Shown: in pieces, positions 13,750 to 27,100 of the stretch
Numbering within the stretch: position 1 is the first letter of the stretch
How the letters are laid out: the number at the start of each line of letters is the position of its first letter
Assembly (NCBI RefSeq): GCF_050948175.1
Contig: NW_027490111.1
Coordinates: 1,907,449 to 1,971,448 of the forward strand
DNA length: 64,000 nt
Reading direction: 5' to 3'
Origin: Xylocopa sonorina
Lineage: Eukaryota; Arthropoda; Insecta; Hymenoptera; Apidae
The notes under the pieces: generated by a model
The model's input: only the letters and a program-made list of their open reading frames with translations
Told to the model about the DNA's origin: nothing
Database searches by the model: none
Made by a program: the position numbers and the translations under genes

Positions 13750-16700
13750 GGTAATAGCGTTTGCAGATGTCTACGTATCGTAGCAATAGAGTTCTAATGC
13801 TTCTTAAAACGGGATACGGCATTTCATTTCTATGTTTCATGGTATGATAAAATAATCATTGCGAAGTGTCACTTATACCTCGCATGCACTTCAAATGAAT
13901 GTAAATGCGACAATTCATTGCTAGGGAATAGCGTTTGCAGATGTCTACGTATCGTAGCAATAGAGTTCTAATCCTTCTCAAAACGCGATATCGCATCTCA
14001 TTTCTATGTTTCATGATAAGTTATAATATTCATTGCGAAGTGTCATGTTTACCTCGTATTCAATCCAAAAGAATGTATTTGCGACACTTCCATGCTACGA
14101 AATAGCGTTTGCAGGTGTCTACGTATCGTAGCAATAGAGTTCTAATGCTTCTTAAATCGCGATATCGCATCTAATTTCTATGTTTCCTGATAAGGTATAA
14201 TATTCATCGTGGAGTGTTATGCATATCTCGCATACACTTCAAATGAATGTAAATGCGACACTTGCTTGCTAGGAAATAGCGTTTGCAGATATCTACTTAT
14301 TGTAGCAATAGAGTTCTGATGCTTCTTAAATCGCGATATCGCATCTCATTTCTTTGTTTCATGATAAGATATAATATTCATTGCGAAGTGTCATGTTTAC
14401 CTCGTATTCAATCCAAAAGAATGTATTTGCTACACATACATCCTACGAAATAGCGTTTGCATGTGTCTACGTATCGTAGCAATAGGGTCCTAATGCTTCT
14501 TAAAACGCAATATCGCATCTCATTTTTATGTTTCGTTATAAGATATAATATTCATTGCGAAGTTTTATGTATACCTCGCATACACCTCAATTGAATGTAA
14601 ATGCGACACATCGTTGCTAGGATATAGCGATGGCAAATGTCTACGTATCGTAGCAACAAAGTACTAATGCTTCTTAAAACGAGATCTCGCATTTCATTTC
14701 TATGTTTTATGATAAGATATAATATTCATTGTGCAGTGTTATGCATACCTCGTATTCACTTCAATAGAATGTAAATGCGATACTTCCTTGCTGGGAAATA
14801 GAGTTTGCAGATGTCTACGTATCGTAGTATTAGAGTTCTATTCCTTCTTAGAACGCGATATCGCAACTCATTTCTATGTTTCATGATTAGATATAATATT
14901 CATTGCGAAGTGTCACGTATGCCTCGTATTCACTTCAAAAGAATGTAATTGCGACACTACCTTGCTAGGAAATAGCGTTTGCAGATGCCTACGTATCGTA
15001 GAAATAGAGTTCTAATTCTTCTTAAAACGCGATATAGCATCTCATTTCTATACTTCATGATAAGATATAATATTCATTGCGAAGTGTCGTGTATACCTTC
15101 CATACACTTCAAATGAATGTAAATGCGACACTTCCTTGCTAGGAAATGGCGATGGCAGATGTCTACGTATCGAAGCAATAGCGATCAAATGCTTCTTAAC
15201 ACGCGATATAGAATCTCATTTCTATGTCTCATGATATAATATAATATTCATTGCGAAGTGTCATGAATACCACGCATTCACTTCAAATGAATGTAAATGT
15301 GACACTTCCTGGCTAGGAAATAGCGTTTGCAGATGTCTACGTATCGTAGCAATAGAGTTCTAATGCTTCTTAAAACGGGATACGGCATTTCATTTCTATG
15401 TTTCATGGTATGATAAAATAATCATTGCGAAGTGTCACTTATACCTCGCATGCACTTCAAATGAATGTAAATGCGACAATTCATTGCTAGGGAATAGCGT
15501 TTGCAGATGTCTACGTATCGTAGCAATAGAGTTCTAATCCTTCTCAAAAACGCGATATCGCATCTCATTTCTATGTTTCATGATAAGTTATAATATTCAT
15601 TGCGAAGTGTCATGTTTACCTCGTATTCAATCCAAAAGAATGTATTTGCGACACTTCCATGCTACGAAATAGCGTTTGCAGGTGTCTACGTATCGTAGCA
15701 ATAGAGTTCTAATGCTTCTTAAATCGCGATATCGCATCTAATTTCTATGTTTCGTGATAAGGTATAATATTCATCGTGGAGTGTTATGTATATCTCGCAT
15801 ACACTTCAAATGAATGTAAATGCGACACTTGCTTGCTAGGAAATAGCGTTTGCAGATATCTACTTATTGTAGCAATAGAGTTCTGATGCTTCTTAAATCG
15901 CGATATCGCATCTCATTTCTTTGTTTCATGATAAGATATAATATTCATTGCGAAGTGTCATGTTTACCTCGTATTCAATCCAAAAGAATGTATTTGCTAC
16001 ACATCCATCCTACGAAATAGCGTTTGCATGTGTCTACGTATCGTAGCAATAGGGTCCTAATGCTTCTTAAAACGCAATATCGCATCTCATTTTTATGTTT
16101 CGTTATAAGATATAATATTCATTGCGAAGTTTTATGTATACCTCGCATACACTTCAATTGAATGTAAATGCGACACATCGTTGCTAGGATATAGCGATGG
16201 CAAATGTCTACGTATCGTAGCAACAAAGTACTAATGCTTCTTAAAACGAGATCTCGCATTTCATTTCTATGTTTTATGATAAGATATAATATTCATTGTG
16301 CAGTGTTATGCATACCTCGTATTCACTTCAATAGAATGTAAATGCGATACTTCCTTGCTGGGAAATAGAGTTTGCAGATGTCTACGTATCGTAGTATTAG
16401 AGTTCTATTCCTTCTTAGAACGCGATATCGCAACTCATTTCTATGTTTCATGATTAGATATAATATTCATTGCGAAGTGTCACGTATGCCTCGTATTCAC
16501 TTCAAAAGAATGTAATTGCGACACTTCCTTGCTAGGAAATAGCGTTTGCAGATGCCTACGTATCGTAGAAATAGAGTTCTAATTCTTCTTAAAACGCGAT
16601 ATAGCATCTCATTTCTATGCTTCATGATAAGATATAATATTCATTGCGAAGTGTCGTGTATACCTTCCATACACTTGAAATGAATGTAAATGCGACACTT

Positions 16701-17280
16701 CCTTCCTAGGAAATGGCGATGTCAGATGTCTACGTATCGAAGCAATAGCGTTCAAATGCTTCTTAACACGCGATATAGAATCTCATTTCTATGTCTCATG
16801 ATATAATATAATATTCATTGCGAAGTGTCATGAATACCACGCATTCACTTCAAATGAATGTAAATGTGACACTTCCTGGCTAGGAAATAGCGTTTGCAGA
16901 TGTCTACGTATCGTAGCAATAGAGTTCTAATGCTTCTTAAAACGGGATACGGCATTTCATTTCTATGTTTCATGGTATGATAAAATAATCATTGCGAAGT
17001 GTCACTTATACCTCGCATGCACTTCAAATGAATGTAAATGCGACAATTCATTGCTAGGCAATAGCGTTTGCAGATGTCTACGTATCGTAGCAATAGAGTT
17101 CTAATGCTTCTTAGAACGTGATGTCGCATCTCATTCCTATGTTTCATGATAAGATATAATATTCATTCTGGAGTGTTATGCATACCTCGTTTTCACTTCA
17201 AATGAATGTAAATGCGATACTTCCTTGCTATTAAATAGCGTTTGCAGATGTCTCCGTATCGAAGCAATAGAGTTCTAATG
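13750..17280 (+). repeat. Tandem 9-monomer higher-order repeat (about 1566 bp unit)
   Basis: The diagnostic variant GGGATACGGCATTTC occurs at 13811, 15377 and 16944, spaced 1566 and 1567 bp. CAGATATCTACTTATTG occurs at about 14286 and 15853, also 1567 apart. Nine times 174 is 1566, so a nine-monomer block is tandemly duplicated, with a partial third copy ending near 17280. A one-base length difference comes from an extra A near 15547. The left junction is near 13750, where similarity between the copies stops. This is a true higher-order repeat inside an otherwise heterogeneous array and suggests unequal exchange. Confidence 0.88.
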
Positions 17281-20200
17281 CTTCTTAAATCGCGATACCG
17301 CATTCCATTTCTATGTTTCGATATAAGATATATTATTCATAGCGAAGTGTTATGTATACCTTGCATACGCTTCAAATGAATGTAAATGCGACACTTCCTT
17401 GCTAGGAAATAGCGTTTGCAGCTGTCTACGTATCATAGCAATAGAGTTCTAATACTTCTTAGAACGCGATATCGCATCTCATTTCTATGTTTCATGACAA
17501 GATATAATATTCATTCTGGAGTGTTATGTATACCTCGAATTCACTTCAAAAGAATGTAAATGCGACACTTCCTTGCTAGGACATAGCGTTTGCAGATGTT
17601 TACGTATCGCAGCAATAGAGCTCAAATGCTTCTAAAAACGAGATATGGCATCCCATTTCTGTTTCATGATAAGATATAATATTCATTGCGATGTGTCATG
17701 TATACCTTGTATTCACTGCAAAAGAATGTAAGTGCGACACTTCCTTGCTAGGAAATAGCGTTTCCAGATGACTAGGAATCGAAACAATAGAGTTCTAATG
17801 CTTCTTAAAACGAGATGTCGCTTCTCATTTCTATGTTTCATGATAAGATATAATATTCATTGAGAAGTATCACTTATACCTCTCATGCTCTTCGAATGAA
17901 TGTAAACGCGGCACTTCCTTGCTATAGGAAATAGCGTTTGCGGATGTCTGCGTATCGTAGCAATAGAGTTCTAATGCTTCTTGAATCGCCATATCGCATC
18001 TCATTTCTGAGTTTCATTGTAAGATATAATATTCATTATGTAGTGTTAGGTATACCTCGCCTACACTTCAAATGAATGTAAATGCCACACCTCCTTGCTA
18101 GTGAATAACGTTTCCAGATGTCTACGTATCCGAGCAATAGAGTTCTAATGCTTCTTAGAACACGATATATCATCTCATTTCTATGTTTCATTATAACATA
18201 CAATATTCAATGCGTAGTGTTATGTGTACCTCGTCTACACTTCGAATGAATGTAAATGTCACACTTCCTTCCTTGGAAGTATTTCATCCAGATGTCTACG
18301 TATCGAAGCAATAGAGTTCTAATGCTTCTTTTAACGTGGTATCGCATCTCGATACTATGTTCATGATAAGATATAATATTCATAGCGAAGTGTTATTGAC
18401 ACATCGTCTACACTTTAGAAGAATGTAAATGCCACACATCCTTGCTAGGAAATGCGTTTCCAGATGTTTACGTATCGAAGCAATAGAGTTCTAATGCTTC
18501 TCAAAACGCGATATCGCATCTCATTTCTATGCTTCATGATAAGATACAATATTCATTGCGAAGTGTCATGTATACCTCGTATTCACTTCAAAACAATGTA
18601 AATGCAACACTTCCTTGCTAGGACGTAGCGTTTGCAGATGTCTACGTATCGTAGCAATAGAATTCTGATGCTTCATAAATCGCGATATCGCATCTCACTT
18701 CTACGTTTCAGGATAAGATATAATATTCTTTGTGCAGTGTTATGTATATCTCGTATTCACTTCAATAGAATGCAAATGCGACAGTTCCTTGCTAGGAAAC
18801 AGCGTCTGCAGATATCGACGTATCGTAGCAATAGAGTTCTAATGCTACTTAAAACGCGATATCGCATCTCATTTCTATGTTTCATTATAAGATATAATAT
18901 TCGCTGCGCTTGTGTCATGTATACCTTGCATTCACTTCAAAAGAATGTAAATGCGACACTTCCTTGCTAGGAAATAGCGTTTCCAGATGTCTAGGTATCG
19001 AAACAATGGAGTTCTAATGCTTCTTAAAGGAAGATGTCGCATCTCAATTCTATGTTTCATGATGAGATATAGTATTCATTGCGAAGTGTCATGTATTTCT
19101 CGCATGCACTTCAAATGAATGTAAATGCGACAATTCCTTGGTAGGAAATAGCGTTGGCAGATGTCTACATATCGAAGCAATTGAGTTCTAATGCTTCTTA
19201 GAACGAGATTTCGTATCTCATTTTTATATTTCATGATAAGATATAGTATCCATTGTGGAGTGTAATGTATATCTCGCCTACACTTCAAAAGAATGTAAAT
19301 GCGACACTTCCTTGCTAGGAAATAGCGTTTGCAGATGTCTACGTATCGTAGCAATTGAGTTCTAATGCTTCTCAAAACGCGATATCGCATCTCATTTCTA
19401 TGAATCATGATAAGATGTAATATTCATTGCGAAGTGTCTTGAATACCTCGCATACACTTCAAATGAATGTAAATGCGACACTTCCTTGCTTGGAAATAGC
19501 GTTTGCAGATGTCTACGTGTCGTGGCAATAGAGTTCTAGTGCTTCTTTAAACAGGATACCGCAACTCATTTCTATGTTCCATGACAAGATATGATATTCA
19601 TAGTGGAGTGTTATGTATACCCCGTATTCACTTCAAAAGAATTTAAATGCGACACTTCCTTGCTAGGAAATAGCGTCTGCAGATGTCTACGTATCGTAGA
19701 AATAGAGTTCTAATGCTTCTTAAAACGCGATATCGCATCTCATTTCTATGTTTTAGGATAAGATATAATATTCATTGAGTAGTGTCGTGTATACTTCGTA
19801 TTCACTTCAAAAGAATGTAAATGCGACACTTCCTTGCTAGGATGTAGCGTTTGCAGATGTCTACGTATCGTAGCAATAGAATTCTAATGCTTCATAAATC
19901 GCGATATCGCATCTCACTTCTACGTTTCAAGATAAGATATAATATTCTTTGTGCAGTGTTATGTATATCTCGTATTCACTTCAATAGAATGCAAATGCGA
20001 CAGTTCCTTCCTAGGAAACAGCGTCTGCAGATGTCGACGTATCGTAGCAATAGAGTTCTAATGCTACTTAAAACGCGATATCGCATCTCATTTCTATGTT
20101 TCATTATAAGATATAATATTCATTGCGGAGTGTCATGTATACCTTGTATTCTCTTCAAAAGAATGTAAATGCGACAGTTCCTTGCTAGGAAATAGCGTCT

Positions 20201-20394
20201 GCAGATATCTACGTATCGTAGCAATTGAGTTCTAATGCTTCTCAAAACGCGATATCGCATCTCATTTCTATGAATCATGATAAGATGTAATATTCATTGC
20301 GAAGTTTCTTGTATACCTCGCATACACTTCAAATGAATGTAAGTGTGACACTTCCTTGCTTGGAAATAGCGTTTGCTGATGTCTACGTATCGAA

Positions 20395-20449
20395 GCAATA
20401 TAATACATATATAATGTACTATTAGCAAGCAATATATACATATATAATG
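20395..20449 (+). repeat. AT-rich direct duplication interrupting one satellite monomer
   Basis: The normal monomer text GCAATAGAGTTCTAATGC is replaced by about 55 bp made of two near-identical AT-rich copies, 20395-20416 and 20429-20449. Each begins GCAATAT and ends ATACATATATAATG. The rest of the monomer is normal on both sides. It looks like a local duplication or a templated insertion. I see no target-site duplication of a known transposon. Confidence 0.7.
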
Positions 20450-22745
20450 CTTCTTAAATCGTCATATCGCATCCCATTTCTATGTTTCATTATAAGATAT
20501 AATATTCATTGTGAAGTGTTGTGTATACCTCGTATTCACTTCAAATGAATGTGAATGCGACACTTACTTGCTAGGAAGTAGCGTCTCCAGATATCTACGT
20601 ATCGTAGCAATAGAGTTCTAATGCTTCTTAAATCGCCATATCGCATATCATTTCTATGTTTTATGATAAGATATAATATTCATTGTGCAGTGTTATGTAT
20701 ACCACGTACTCACATCAAAAGAATGTAAATGCGACACATCCTTGCAAGGAAGTAACGATTGCAGATGTCTACGTATTGTAGCAGTAGCGTTCTAATGCTT
20801 CTCAAAACGCGATATCGCATCTCATTTCTATGTTTCATGATAAGAAATAATATTCATTGTGGCGTGTTATGTATACCTCGTATTCACTTCAAAAGTATGT
20901 AAATGCGACACATCCTTGGAAGGAAGTAGCGTTGGCAGATGTCTACGTATCGAAGCAATAGTATTCCAATGCTTCTTAAATCGCGATATCGCACCTCAAT
21001 TCTACGTTATATGATAAGATATAATATTCATTGTGGATTGTTATGTATACCTCGTGTTCACTTCAAAAGATTGAAAATGCGACACTTGCTTGCTAGGAAT
21101 TAGCATTTGCAGATGTCTACGAATCGTAGCAATAGAGTCCTAATGCTTCTTAAAACTCGAAATCGATCCTCATTTATATGCTTCATGATAAGATATAATT
21201 CTCATTGTGGATTGTTATGTATACCTCGTATTCACTTCAAAAGATAGTAAATGCGACACTTCCTTGCTACGTAATAGCGGCTGCAGATGTCTACGTATCG
21301 AAGCAATAGATTTCTAATGCTTCTTAAGACGCGAAATCGGTCCACATTTCTATGTTTCATGATAAGGTATAATATTCATTGTGGAGTGCTATGTATACCT
21401 CGTATTCACTTCAAAAGAACGTAAATGTGACAATTCCTTGCTAGGAACTAGCGATTGCAGATGTCTACGTATCGTAGTAATGGGGTTCTAGTGCTTCCCA
21501 AAACGCGATATGGCATCTCATTTCGATGTCTCACTATAAGATATAATATTCATTGCGCGGTGTTATGTATACCTCGTATTCACTTCAAAAGAATGTAAAT
21601 GCGACACTTCCTTGCTAGGATATAGCGATGGCAGATGTCTGCGTATCGAAGAAACAGAGGTCCACTGCTTCTTAAAACGAGGTTTCGCATCACATTTCTA
21701 TGTTTTACGATAAGATATAATATTCATTGTGGAGTGTCATGTATACCTTGTATTCCTTTCAAAAGAATGTAAATGCGACACATCCTTGCATAGAAGTAGC
21801 ATCCGCAGATGTCTACGCATCGTAGAAATAGTGTTCTATTGCTTCTTAAAACGCGATATCGCATCTCATTTCTGTGTTTCATGATAAGATATAACATTCA
21901 TTGTGGAGTGTTATGTATACCTCGTATTCACTTCCAAAGATTGTAAATGCGACACTTCCTTGCTAGGAAGTAGCGTTTGCAGATGGTTACGTATCGAAGC
22001 AATAGAGCTCTAATGCTTCTTTAATCGCCATATCGCAACTCATTTCTGTGTTTCATGATAAGATATAATATTCATTGCGAAGTGTTATGTATACCTCGCA
22101 TACACTTCAAATGAATGTAACTGCGACACTTCTTTGCTAGGATATAGCGATGGCGGATGTCTACGTATCGAAGCAATAGAGTTCTAATGCTTATCAAAAC
22201 GCAATATGGCATCTCATTCCTATGTATCACGATAAGATAAAAAATTCATTACGAAGTATCATATATACCTCATATTCACTTCAAAAGAATATAAATGCGA
22301 CACTTCCTTGCTAGGAAATTGCGTTTGCAGATGTCTCCGTATCGAAGCAACAGATTTCTAATGCTTCTTAAATGGAGATATCGCATCTCATTTCTATGTT
22401 TCATGATAAGATATAACATTCTTTGTGCAGTGTTATGTATTCCTCGTATTTACTTCAAAAGAATGTAAATGCGACTCTTCCCTGCTAGGAAATAGCGTTG
22501 GCAGATGTCTACGTATCGAAGTATTAGAGTTCTAATGCATCTTAAATCGCGATATCGCATCTCATTTCTATCCTTCATGACAAGATATAATATTCATTGT
22601 GCAGTGTTATGTATATCTCGTCTTCACTTCAAATGAATGTAAATGCGACACTTCTATGCTAGGAAATAGCGTTTGCAGATATCTGCTTATCGAATTAATA
22701 GAGTTCTAATGCTTCTTAAAACGCGGTATCGCATATCATTTCTAT

Positions 22746-22749
22746 GTCT
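22746..22749 (+). other. 4-bp target-site duplication, left copy (GTCT)
   Basis: GTCT directly precedes the LTR and is repeated directly after it at 24108-24111. Removing the LTR and one GTCT restores a normal monomer reading TCTATGTCTCATGATAAG, a variant seen elsewhere in the array. Duplications of 4 bp are usual for gypsy-type integrases. Confidence 0.9.
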
Positions 22750-23408
22750 TGTGACGTGGTGGCGTCACAAGGCTCGCACACCCCTCTCCTGCTTCGGTTA
22801 GACTAGCTCACAGATCACCACTCATGCGAGAAATGTGAAATACGCGATCATAGAACCTTTCCCCCCTTCCCCTCCCCGTTCTTTTCTCTCTCACCGTTCT
22901 ACGAATAAGACTGGCGAGCTAAAGAAGAAGCAACCCAGAAGACGCCCCTTCGGCGAGTACGAAGACCGCAGGTTTGCGGACGGGCTATGCGCCGAGGTAG
23001 AGTGACGAGCTCGACGGTGGAGGAGTCGGGAAGCGAACCAGAAGAAACCCTGAAGCCCGAAGGATAAGATCCAGAACCCTGCACCTATAAGACCGCTGCC
23101 ATAGTCCATGGAGACGGACAGGAAAGACCTCGGGTGTGAGAAGGACCTCCACCCCTCCCCTGAGCCCATGGAGATGGAAACTCAAGATGAGCAGCGGAGC
23201 TGCAGGTGAGCCGAGGAAGTGCGGCGCGCGACACGCGCCGCAGTTCAAATAATCCAGAGGACCCTCGCTGGACACACCAGAGGGGGCGATCAGGGAAGAT
23301 CGCCGAAATCCACCGATCGATGCCCCGAACAATCCCCACGCGAATAGCCCTACTCCACCAAGGAACCCTAGGAAGGATCCAAGGGGATCCGAGGACCCCC
23401 AGCAAACC

Positions 23409-23416
23409 TATATAAG
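23409..23416 (+). promoter_or_regulatory. TATA box of the family 1 LTR
   Basis: TATATAAG lies mid-LTR. About 45 bp downstream comes a 13-bp direct repeat with GCGACTACT (near 23462-23485). Its position and context fit the U3/R boundary of an LTR promoter. The start site itself was not identified. Confidence 0.6.
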
Positions 23417-23523
23417 TGCTAGCCAGCAGAAAGACATCCTCTTCTTCGCCTCTACTTCTTAGCGACTACTTAGCGACTACTCAGCGAGCAACCGAGCAAG
23501 CGATCATACGGAGCGATTCGGAG

Positions 23524-23545
23524 GAGAGAGAGAGAGATATATATA
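23524..23545 (+). repeat. (GA)n(TA)n microsatellite inside the LTR
   Basis: A run of GA dinucleotides passes directly into TA dinucleotides. It is a short simple repeat in the predicted transcribed part of the LTR, with no further function visible. Confidence 0.8.
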
Positions 23546-24107
23546 GACGGACTGAACGAGATCCAGACTTGCTGGAAGCGAGAACGTGAGTCCTTATATG
23601 CTAAAGCGTCCCAATTTGTTCCCTGCCGCATTTGTGATATTGCATATTGTAATTTTGTATTGTATAACGGGTGGTGATCCCCGGTCATTCGCGGCGTGTC
23701 GTATACCCTTTTGTTATACCGCGTCGAGACAATCTAGAAAGAAGCCGCAAGTTCAGTATCCCGCGACCCTATATTGCGCACTCGGCTAGAAGTAGTCGAG
23801 CGAGGGAGTATTTCGAGATTTCGAGGAGTATCATGCACCGGGTTTCCCCGGGTTGCGTGGTCTAATAGTTTTCGCTACTCCTTGAGTAGCTGGCGCCCAA
23901 AAAGTTCCCGCCTCGCAGTTACGAAATACTCACTGGATAGAAAATTCTCTGTTTTGTATTTGGCGTTGGCGAATTCATCGACGATAATACCACGTGGATA
24001 TTTTGTACCCCGATATTCTGTACCCCGAATTAAACCTCCGTATACCCCTTCATTATTGTTTCGATCTCCCCCCTTTCTTGCGAATTGTAACGGGAAAACC
24101 CGTCACA

Positions 24108-24111
24108 GTCT
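24108..24111 (+). other. 4-bp target-site duplication, right copy (GTCT)
   Basis: It matches 22746-22749. The satellite resumes in register with CATGATAAG immediately after it. Confidence 0.9.
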
Positions 24112-27100
24112 CATGATAAGATATAGCATTCATTGTGAAGTGTTATATATACCTCGTATTCACTTCAAAAGAATGTAAATGCGACACTTCCTTGCTAGGA
24201 AGTAGCCTTTGCAGATGTCTACGTATCGAAGCAATAGAGTTCTAAAGCTTCTTAAATCGCGATATCGCATTTCATCTCTAGGTTTCATGATAGGATATAA
24301 TATTCATTGCGAAGTGCCACTTATACCTCGCATACACTTCAAATGAATATAAATGCGACACTTCCTTGCTAGGAAATTGCGTTTGCAGATGTCTACGTAT
24401 CGTATCATTAGAGTTCTACAGCTTCTCAAAACGCGATATCGCATCCCATTTCTATGCCCCATGATAAGATATAATATTCATTGCGAAGTGTCTTGTATAC
24501 CTCGCATACACTTCAACTGAATGTAAATGCGACACTTCCTTGCTAGGAAATAGCGTTGGAAGATGTCTACGTATCGAAGCCATAGTGTTCTAATGCTTCC
24601 CAAATCGCCGTATCGCATCTTATTTCTATGTTTCATGACAAGATGTAATATTCATTGTGGAGTGTTTGTATACGTCGTATTCACCTCAACAGAATGTAAA
24701 TGCGACACTTCCTTGCTAGGAAATTGCGTTTGCAGACGTCTACATATCGTAGCATTAGGATTCTAATGCTTCCAAGACGCGATATTGCATCTCATTTCTA
24801 TGTGTCATGATAAGATGTAATATTCATTGCGAAGAGTCATTTATACCTCGCATACACTTCTAATGAATGTAAATGCGACACTTCCTTGCTAGGAAATAGC
24901 GTTTGCAGATGTCTACGTATCGTAGCAATAGAGCTTTAACGCTTCTTAAAAGGCGATATTGCATCTCATTTCTATGTTTCATCATAAGATGTTATATTCA
25001 TCGCGAAGTGTCTCGTATACCTCGCATACACTTCAACTGAATGTAAATGCGACACTTCCTTGCTAGGAAATAGCGTTGGAAGATGTCTACGTATCGAAGC
25101 CATAGTGTTCTAATGCTTCCCAAATCGCCGTATCGCATCTTATTTCTATGTTTCATGACAAGATATAGTATTCATTGCGAAGTGTCATGTATACCTCGCA
25201 TACACATCAAATGAATATAAGTGCGGCACTACCTTGCTAGGAAATAGGGATCAGAGATGTCTACGTATCGAAGCAACAGAGTTCTAACGCTTCCTGAAAC
25301 GAGATATCGCATCTCATTTCTATGTTTTATAATAAGATATAATATTCATTGCGGAGTGTCATGTATAATTCGTATTCACTTCAAAAGAATGTAAATGCGA
25401 CACTCACTTGCTAGGAAATAGCGTTTGCAGATGCCTACGTATCGAAGCAATAGAGTTCTAATGCTTCTTAATACGAGATATCGCATCTCATTTCTATGTT
25501 TTATGATAAGGTATAATATTCATTGTGCAGTGTTATGTATACCTCGTATTCACTGCAATAGAATGTAAATGCGACACTTCCTTGCTTGGAAATAGCGTTT
25601 GCAGATATCTACGTTTCGTTGCATTAGAATTCTAATCCTTCTTAGAACGCGATATCGCACCTCATTTCTATGAATCATGATAAGATGTAATATTCATTGC
25701 AAAGTGTCTTGTATACCTCGCATACACTTCAGGTGAATGTAAGTGCGACACTTCCTTGCTAGGAAATAGCGTCTGCAGATGTCTACGTATCGAAGCAACA
25801 GAGTTCTAATGCTTCTTAAAACGAGATATCGCATCTCATTTCTATGTTCTATGATAAGATTTAATATTCATTGCGGAGTATCATGTATACTTCGTATTCA
25901 CTTCAAAAGAATGTAAATACGACACTTCCTTGCTACGAAATAGCGTCTGCAGATGTCTACGTATAGAAACAATAGGGTTCTAATGCTTCTTAAAACGAGA
26001 CTTCGCATCTCATTCCTATGTTTCATGATTAGATATAATACTCATTGTGGAGCTTCTTGTACACCTCGTATTCACATCAAAGGAATGACAATGCGACACT
26101 TCCTTGCTAGGAACTAGCGTCTGCAGATGTCTACTTATCGTAGCAAATAGAGTTCTAATGCTTCTTAAAACGCGATATCGCATCTCATTTCTATGTTTCA
26201 CGATAAGATATAATATTCATTGCGAAGGTTCATGTATTCCTCGTATTCACTTCAGAAGAATGTAAATGCGACACTTCCTTGCTTGGAAGTAGCGTTTGCA
26301 GATGTCTACGTATAGTAGCAATAGATTTCTAATGCCTTTTAAATCGCGATATCGCATCTCATTTCTATGTTTCATGATGAGATATAACATTCAATGTGGA
26401 GTGTTATGTATTCCTCGTATTCACTTCAAAAGTATGTAAATGCGACACATCCTTCCTTGGAAATAGCGTTTGCAGATGTCTCCGTACCGAAGCAATAGTT
26501 TTCTAATGCTTCTTATATCGTGATATCGCATCTCATTCCTATATTTCATGACATGATATAATATTCATTCTGGAGTGTTATGGATATCTCGTAATCATTT
26601 CAAAAGAATGTAAGTGCGACTCTTCGTTCCTATTAAATAGCTTTTGCAGATGTCTAAGTGTCGTAGCAACAGAGTTCTAATGCTTTTTAGATCGCGATAT
26701 AGCACCTCATTTCTATGTTTCATGATAAGATATATTATTCATTGTGCAGTGTTATGTATACTTCGTATTCACTTCAAAATAATGAAAATGTGACACTTCC
26801 TTGCTAGGAAATAGCGTTGGCAGATGTCTACGTATCGAAGCAATAGAGATATTATGCTTCTTGGAAGCGAGATATCGCATCCCATTTCTATGTTTCACAA
26901 TAAGATATAATATTCACTGAGCAGCGTTATGTATACCTCGTAATCGCTTCAAAAGAATGTAAATGCGCTTCTTCTTTGGCAGGAAATAGCGTTTGCAGAT
27001 GTCTACGTATCCTAGCAATAGAGTTCTAATGCTACTTAAAACTCGATGCCGCATCTCATTTCTATGTTTCACGATAACATATGATATTCATTGTGGAGTG

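Larger units (their letters stand above)
1..22749 (+). repeat. 174-bp satellite array, block 1
   Basis: Head-to-tail tandem repeat with a 174-bp period. The phrase CTTGCTAG recurs at 57, 231, 405, 579 and 753, exactly 174 apart, and the pattern continues to the LTR at 22750. Every monomer has the same orientation. Typical landmarks in order are TTCCTTGCTAGGAA (1271-1284), CTACGTATCGTAG (1302-1314), GCGATATCGC (1342-1351) and the arms GAAGTGTC / GACACTTC (1394-1401, 1440-1447). Monomers differ mainly by point changes and small indels. The unit is close to nucleosome length, as in many centromeric satellites; a centromeric or pericentromeric location is inference. No coding sequence is supported: short open frames arise because 174 is divisible by 3, but the usual monomer carries a stop in each of the two most open frames. 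Confidence 0.97.
22750..24107 (+). mobile_element. Solo LTR (1358 bp) of a gypsy-like retrotransposon, family 1
   Basis: The insert begins TGTGACGTGG and ends CCCGTCACA, so it has the TG...CA ends of an LTR, and it is flanked by the perfect 4-bp duplication GTCT. It interrupts one satellite monomer cleanly. The first 20 bases are a palindrome, TGTGACG, six bases, then CGTCACA. A TATA box at 23409-23416 and a 13-bp direct repeat containing GCGACTACT just after it mark a likely promoter, which sets the orientation as plus. No internal region or partner LTR is present, so this is a solo LTR left by LTR-LTR recombination. It does not resemble the LTR pair at 43 and 51 kb beyond its first seven bases. 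Open frames of up to about 134 codons inside it have no recognisable domain and are treated as chance. Confidence 0.88.

Noticed and set aside
1..22749. CRISPR-like regular repeat
   Set aside because: The unit is a continuous 174-bp satellite without short repeat/unique spacer alternation, and the surrounding elements are eukaryotic.
22891..24178. Overlapping frames of 61-134 codons in the family 1 LTR
   Set aside because: They overlap each other in several frames, show no domain, and one (23774-24178) runs across the LTR end into satellite.
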